Shown: positions 61,849-64,000 of the stretch, piece by piece | Layout: every line of letters starts with the position of its first letter | How positions within the stretch are numbered: position 1 is the stretch's first letter | NCBI GenBank assembly: GCA_016795565.1 | Contig: JAEUGW010000030.1 | Span: forward strand, 1 to 64,000 | Reading direction: 5' to 3' | Length of the DNA stretch: 64,000 nt | Source of the DNA: Opitutaceae bacterium | GTDB lineage: Bacteria > Verrucomicrobiota > Verrucomicrobiia > Opitutales > Opitutaceae | The notes under the pieces: generated by a model | Told to the model about the DNA's origin: nothing | The model's database searches: none | What the model saw: the letters and a program-made list of their open reading frames with translations, nothing else | Program-made: the position numbers and the translations under genes

Positions 61849-62940
61849 TTAATTGAAGAAGAGCGTGCCCTGGGACTTGCGGTCGGCGGGGTTGTCGGCC
61901 TCCCAATAGACGTCCTTCTGGATGTCCTCGACGGAGGGGAAGGGGCTGGCCTCGGCGAACTGGGCGGAGGTCTCGGCCTCGGCGCGGGCGGCCTCGTCGA
62001 TCTTGGCGATGCTGTCGTCGGTAAGGACCTTCTCGGCGAGGAGCGAGTTCTGGAAAACCATGAGCGGGTCCTTGGTGGCCTTGTAGGCCTCGATCTCCTG
62101 CTTGTCGCGGTAGGTGGTGTCGGGGTCGGCGACGGAGTGGCCGCGGTAGCGATAGGTGCGGATCTCGAGGACGCTCGGGAGGGATTTCTCGTGGGCGAGC
62201 TTGAGGGCGGCGGCGACCTTGTCGCGGACCTCGAGGACGTCGTGGCCGTTCTCAATGATGTCCCAGTTCATGCCGTAGCCCTCGGCGCGCTGGGCGAGGC
62301 TCGGGCCGGCCGAGGAGCGTTCCTGGCTGGTGCCCATCGAGTAGCCGTTGTTCTCGATGATGAAGATGACGGGCAGCGACATGAGCGCCGCGAGGTTGTA
62401 GGACTCGTGCACGGCGCCCTGGTTGACGGCACCGTCGCCCATGAAGGCGAGGGCGGCACCCTTGAGGCCCTTGTATTTGAGGGCGTAGGCGAGGCCGGTG
62501 CCGAGCGGGATCTGGCCGCCGACGATGCCGTGGCCGCCCCAGAAATTGCGCGACGGGTCGAAATAGTGCATCGAGCCGCCCTTGCCCTTGGAGCAGCCGG
62601 TGTATTTGCCGTAGTTCTCCGCCATCATCTCGTTCATGCCCATGCCGACGGCGAGCGCGTGGCCGTGGTCGCGGTAGGCGGTGATGATGTGGTCATGCTT
62701 GCCCATGACGGACACGCAGCCGACGGCGATGGATTCCTGCCCGATGTAGAGGTGGAGGAAGCCGCCGATCTTGCCCTGCTGGTAGCTGCGCAGGCAGCGC
62801 TCCTCGAAGCGGCGGATGCGCACCATGTCGCGGTAGAGCGCGATCAGCTCGTCGTGGCCGAGCTTGGCGTTGATGGGGGCCTGCCGGGCATTATAGCCAG
62901 CGACTTCGGGCTTTTTGGCGGGAGCGGATTTCTTGGTCAC
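61849..62940 (-). CDS. pdhA: pyruvate dehydrogenase E1 component alpha subunit
   Basis: 363 residues from ATG 62940. The thiamine-diphosphate motif is MGDGAVNQGAVHESYNLAAL..ENNGYSMGT, with YRDHGHALAVGM earlier and RYRGHSVADPD, the phosphorylation-loop region of E1 alpha. First gene of the pdhA-pdhB-pdhC operon; the E3 gene is not in the window. Confidence 0.96.
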   Translation of the reverse strand: MTKKSAPAKKPEVAGYNARQAPINAKLGHDELIALYRDMVRIRRFEERCLRSYQQGKIGGFLHLYIGQESIAVGCVSVMGKHDHIITAYRDHGHALAVGMGMNEMMAENYGKYTGCSKGKGGSMHYFDPSRNFWGGHGIVGGQIPLGTGLAYALKYKGLKGAALAFMGDGAVNQGAVHESYNLAALMSLPVIFIIENNGYSMGTSQERSSAGPSLAQRAEGYGMNWDIIENGHDVLEVRDKVAAALKLAHEKSLPSVLEIRTYRYRGHSVADPDTTYRDKQEIEAYKATKDPLMVFQNSLLAEKVLTDDSIAKIDEAARAEAETSAQFAEASPFPSVEDIQKDVYWEADNPADRKSQGTLFFN

Positions 62941-63426
62941 AGGGAAATAGTTTGAGATTGAAGCAATATCCAGAAGCAGACTCCCGTTCTTAGGTGCCGA
63001 CTGGTGAACACAAGGCTAAACCGGGTGCTTCGCCACTTTCATTGGGTAGCACGTCTATCCTGGAAGTTTTGGAACCACTGATGAGTTTCGCCAAGGGGCG
63101 AAACTTTCCCGGTCCCCCTCCGGCTAATCGCCTACGGGATGGGGTTTCGGGGAGTCCGCTGATCGCGGACCGGGGAGAACAGCCTGCGAAACCAGGCAGA
63201 TTCCGGCCATTGCAGCAAAAGTAGGGGCGCGCCTGGTGCGCGCCCGAGAGACTGCGCTATCCGTGTCGGGCGTGGACAAGCCGCGCTACAAAAAACGGGT
63301 TTCGGATAGCTTCCAAATCGCAACGATGCAGTAGGACTCCTTCAGACACAGTGAAACCTACCGTCTGCAAATGGGAGACCCCTCCTGCATTGCAATCGAG
63401 GTTCCGTGCTCCTTTCAGTGCCTGAC
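62941..63426. other. spacer upstream of pdhA without a supported gene
   Basis: It holds the pdhA promoter side and a GGGGCGCGCCTGGTGCGCGCCC palindrome at about 63226-63247. No conserved open frame. Confidence 0.55.
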
Positions 63427-63486
63427 TGTGGGAGCGAGCTTGCTCGCGACCTCGCCCAAAAAGTCGCGAGCAAGCTCGCTCCCACA
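63427..63486. repeat. REP-like palindrome with 24-bp perfect arms
   Basis: Arms 63427-63450 and 63463-63486 are exact complements around a 12-base loop. The arm begins TGTGGGAGCGAGCTTGCTCG, the wording of REP elements well known from Pseudomonas. Confidence 0.85.
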
Positions 63487-63538
63487 TTTCCCACGGCATC
63501 GTTGGCTCAATCGCAACGGATCGCGAACCGCGGGCCGG

Positions 63539-64000
63539 CTAGGGACGGCGCGGCGGGCAGGCGGTGATCTGCTCGACCGTGATCGCGATGGGCGAGCGGG
63601 CGCAGTCGGCCTTCAAGGCGACGAAGCCGTCGCGGTATTGGTCGAAAATCGGCCAGAGCGCCGCCTTGTCGGTCTCGGGGATGGGGAGGCCCTTGATTTG
63701 TTCGCGCGAGAAGAAGGCGAATTTGCCCTCGGGGATGTCAGGCGGCAGCGCCGCGATGGGCTGCCGGCAGCGGAACAGGAACATGAGCCAGTGCGTTTCG
63801 CCCTGGTAGGCTTTTTCCGCGATCATGGCGAAGAGGTGGAGCTGGTCCGGCGTGATGCGCAGGCCGGTCTCCTCGGCGGTCTCGCGCACGGCGCAATCGA
63901 ACGGCGACTCGCCCGTGGCCATCTCGAGCTTGCCGCCGATGGGCGTCCAGACGCCGAGGTTGGGCTGCTTGGCCCGCAGGAGCAGGAGCTGCTCGCCGGC
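63539..64000 (-). CDS. NUDIX hydrolase, 5' end beyond the window
   Basis: The frame runs from the right edge to a stop at 63539, so the N-terminus is missing. The NUDIX box reads GGKLEMATGESPFDCAVRETAEETGL, interrupted relative to the usual Gx5E by the family spacing. QLLLLRAKQPNLGVWTPIGG precedes it. Such enzymes hydrolyse nucleoside diphosphates linked to another group. The ATG inside (63922) is within the NUDIX box and is not the start. Confidence 0.85.
   Translation of the reverse strand, partial: AGEQLLLLRAKQPNLGVWTPIGGKLEMATGESPFDCAVRETAEETGLRITPDQLHLFAMIAEKAYQGETHWLMFLFRCRQPIAALPPDIPEGKFAFFSREQIKGLPIPETDKAALWPIFDQYRDGFVALKADCARSPIAITVEQITACPPRRP

Noticed and set aside
1..64000. tRNA or rRNA genes
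   Set aside because: No cloverleaf or rRNA-like sequence was recognised on reading either strand; a tRNA search program would be decisive.

Overview
The window is high-GC, gene-dense bacterial chromosome. It encodes a meso-diaminopimelate type of peptidoglycan recycling (Mpl), an O-antigen/exopolysaccharide type of surface polymer, an EpsI-like exosortase-associated protein, a GspA/GspB pair and a GbsR-type regulator. With the very abundant short intergenic repeats, this mix suggests a Verrucomicrobiota member, possibly of the Opitutales. That placement is inferred from gene content only; no rRNA or tRNA gene was seen.

Layout. Positions 1-24800 are mostly housekeeping: a lipoprotein and an M23 peptidase, a Fur regulator with a TPR protein, priA, mpl, rimO, a 34-residue basic protein, a rhodanese, manC, ruvX-truA-comF-accD-folC, a sugar epimerase with a DegT aminotransferase, purA and guaB (both arms leaving IMP), menC-menE and a PHP-type DNA polymerase X. 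Positions 24800-34700 are an accessory island of toxin-antitoxin modules: AbiE in reversed order, two VapBC, a PIN/Phd pair, a MntA/HepT pair with broken hepT, and a tandemly duplicated nucleotidyltransferase plus 60-residue gene. These are interleaved with one intact and several shattered copies of a nucleotide-sugar epimerase gene. Positions 34880-53090 are a surface-polysaccharide cluster: flippase, polymerase, glycosyltransferases, acetyltransferase, methyltransferases, initiating phosphotransferase, ligase, a glycosidase-like protein and GspA/GspB-like proteins. An IS5-family element interrupts it. Positions 53300-64000 hold a Phd/PIN pair, an ftsB-like gene, a four-helix-bundle gene, a UDP-sugar pyrophosphorylase, a phosphohexomutase, the pyruvate dehydrogenase E1a-E1b-E2 operon and a cut-off NUDIX gene.

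How the genes work together. ManC, the UDP-sugar pyrophosphorylase, the phosphohexomutase, the epimerases and the DegT aminotransferase can supply activated sugars to the polysaccharide cluster. PurA and GuaB partition IMP; MenC and MenE act in menaquinone synthesis.

The most unusual aspect is repeat biology. The window is full of degenerate heptanucleotide-period repeats, nonanucleotide repeats, palindromic units and MITE-like elements, and many sit in frame inside conserved genes. Two palindromic families are translated in the same frame in unrelated proteins, which is RPE-like behaviour. The IS5 element split two overlapping genes and appears to supply a new ATG from its own terminal repeat to the downstream gene. 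The duplicated nucleotidyltransferase/60-residue pair is the best candidate for an undescribed two-gene system.
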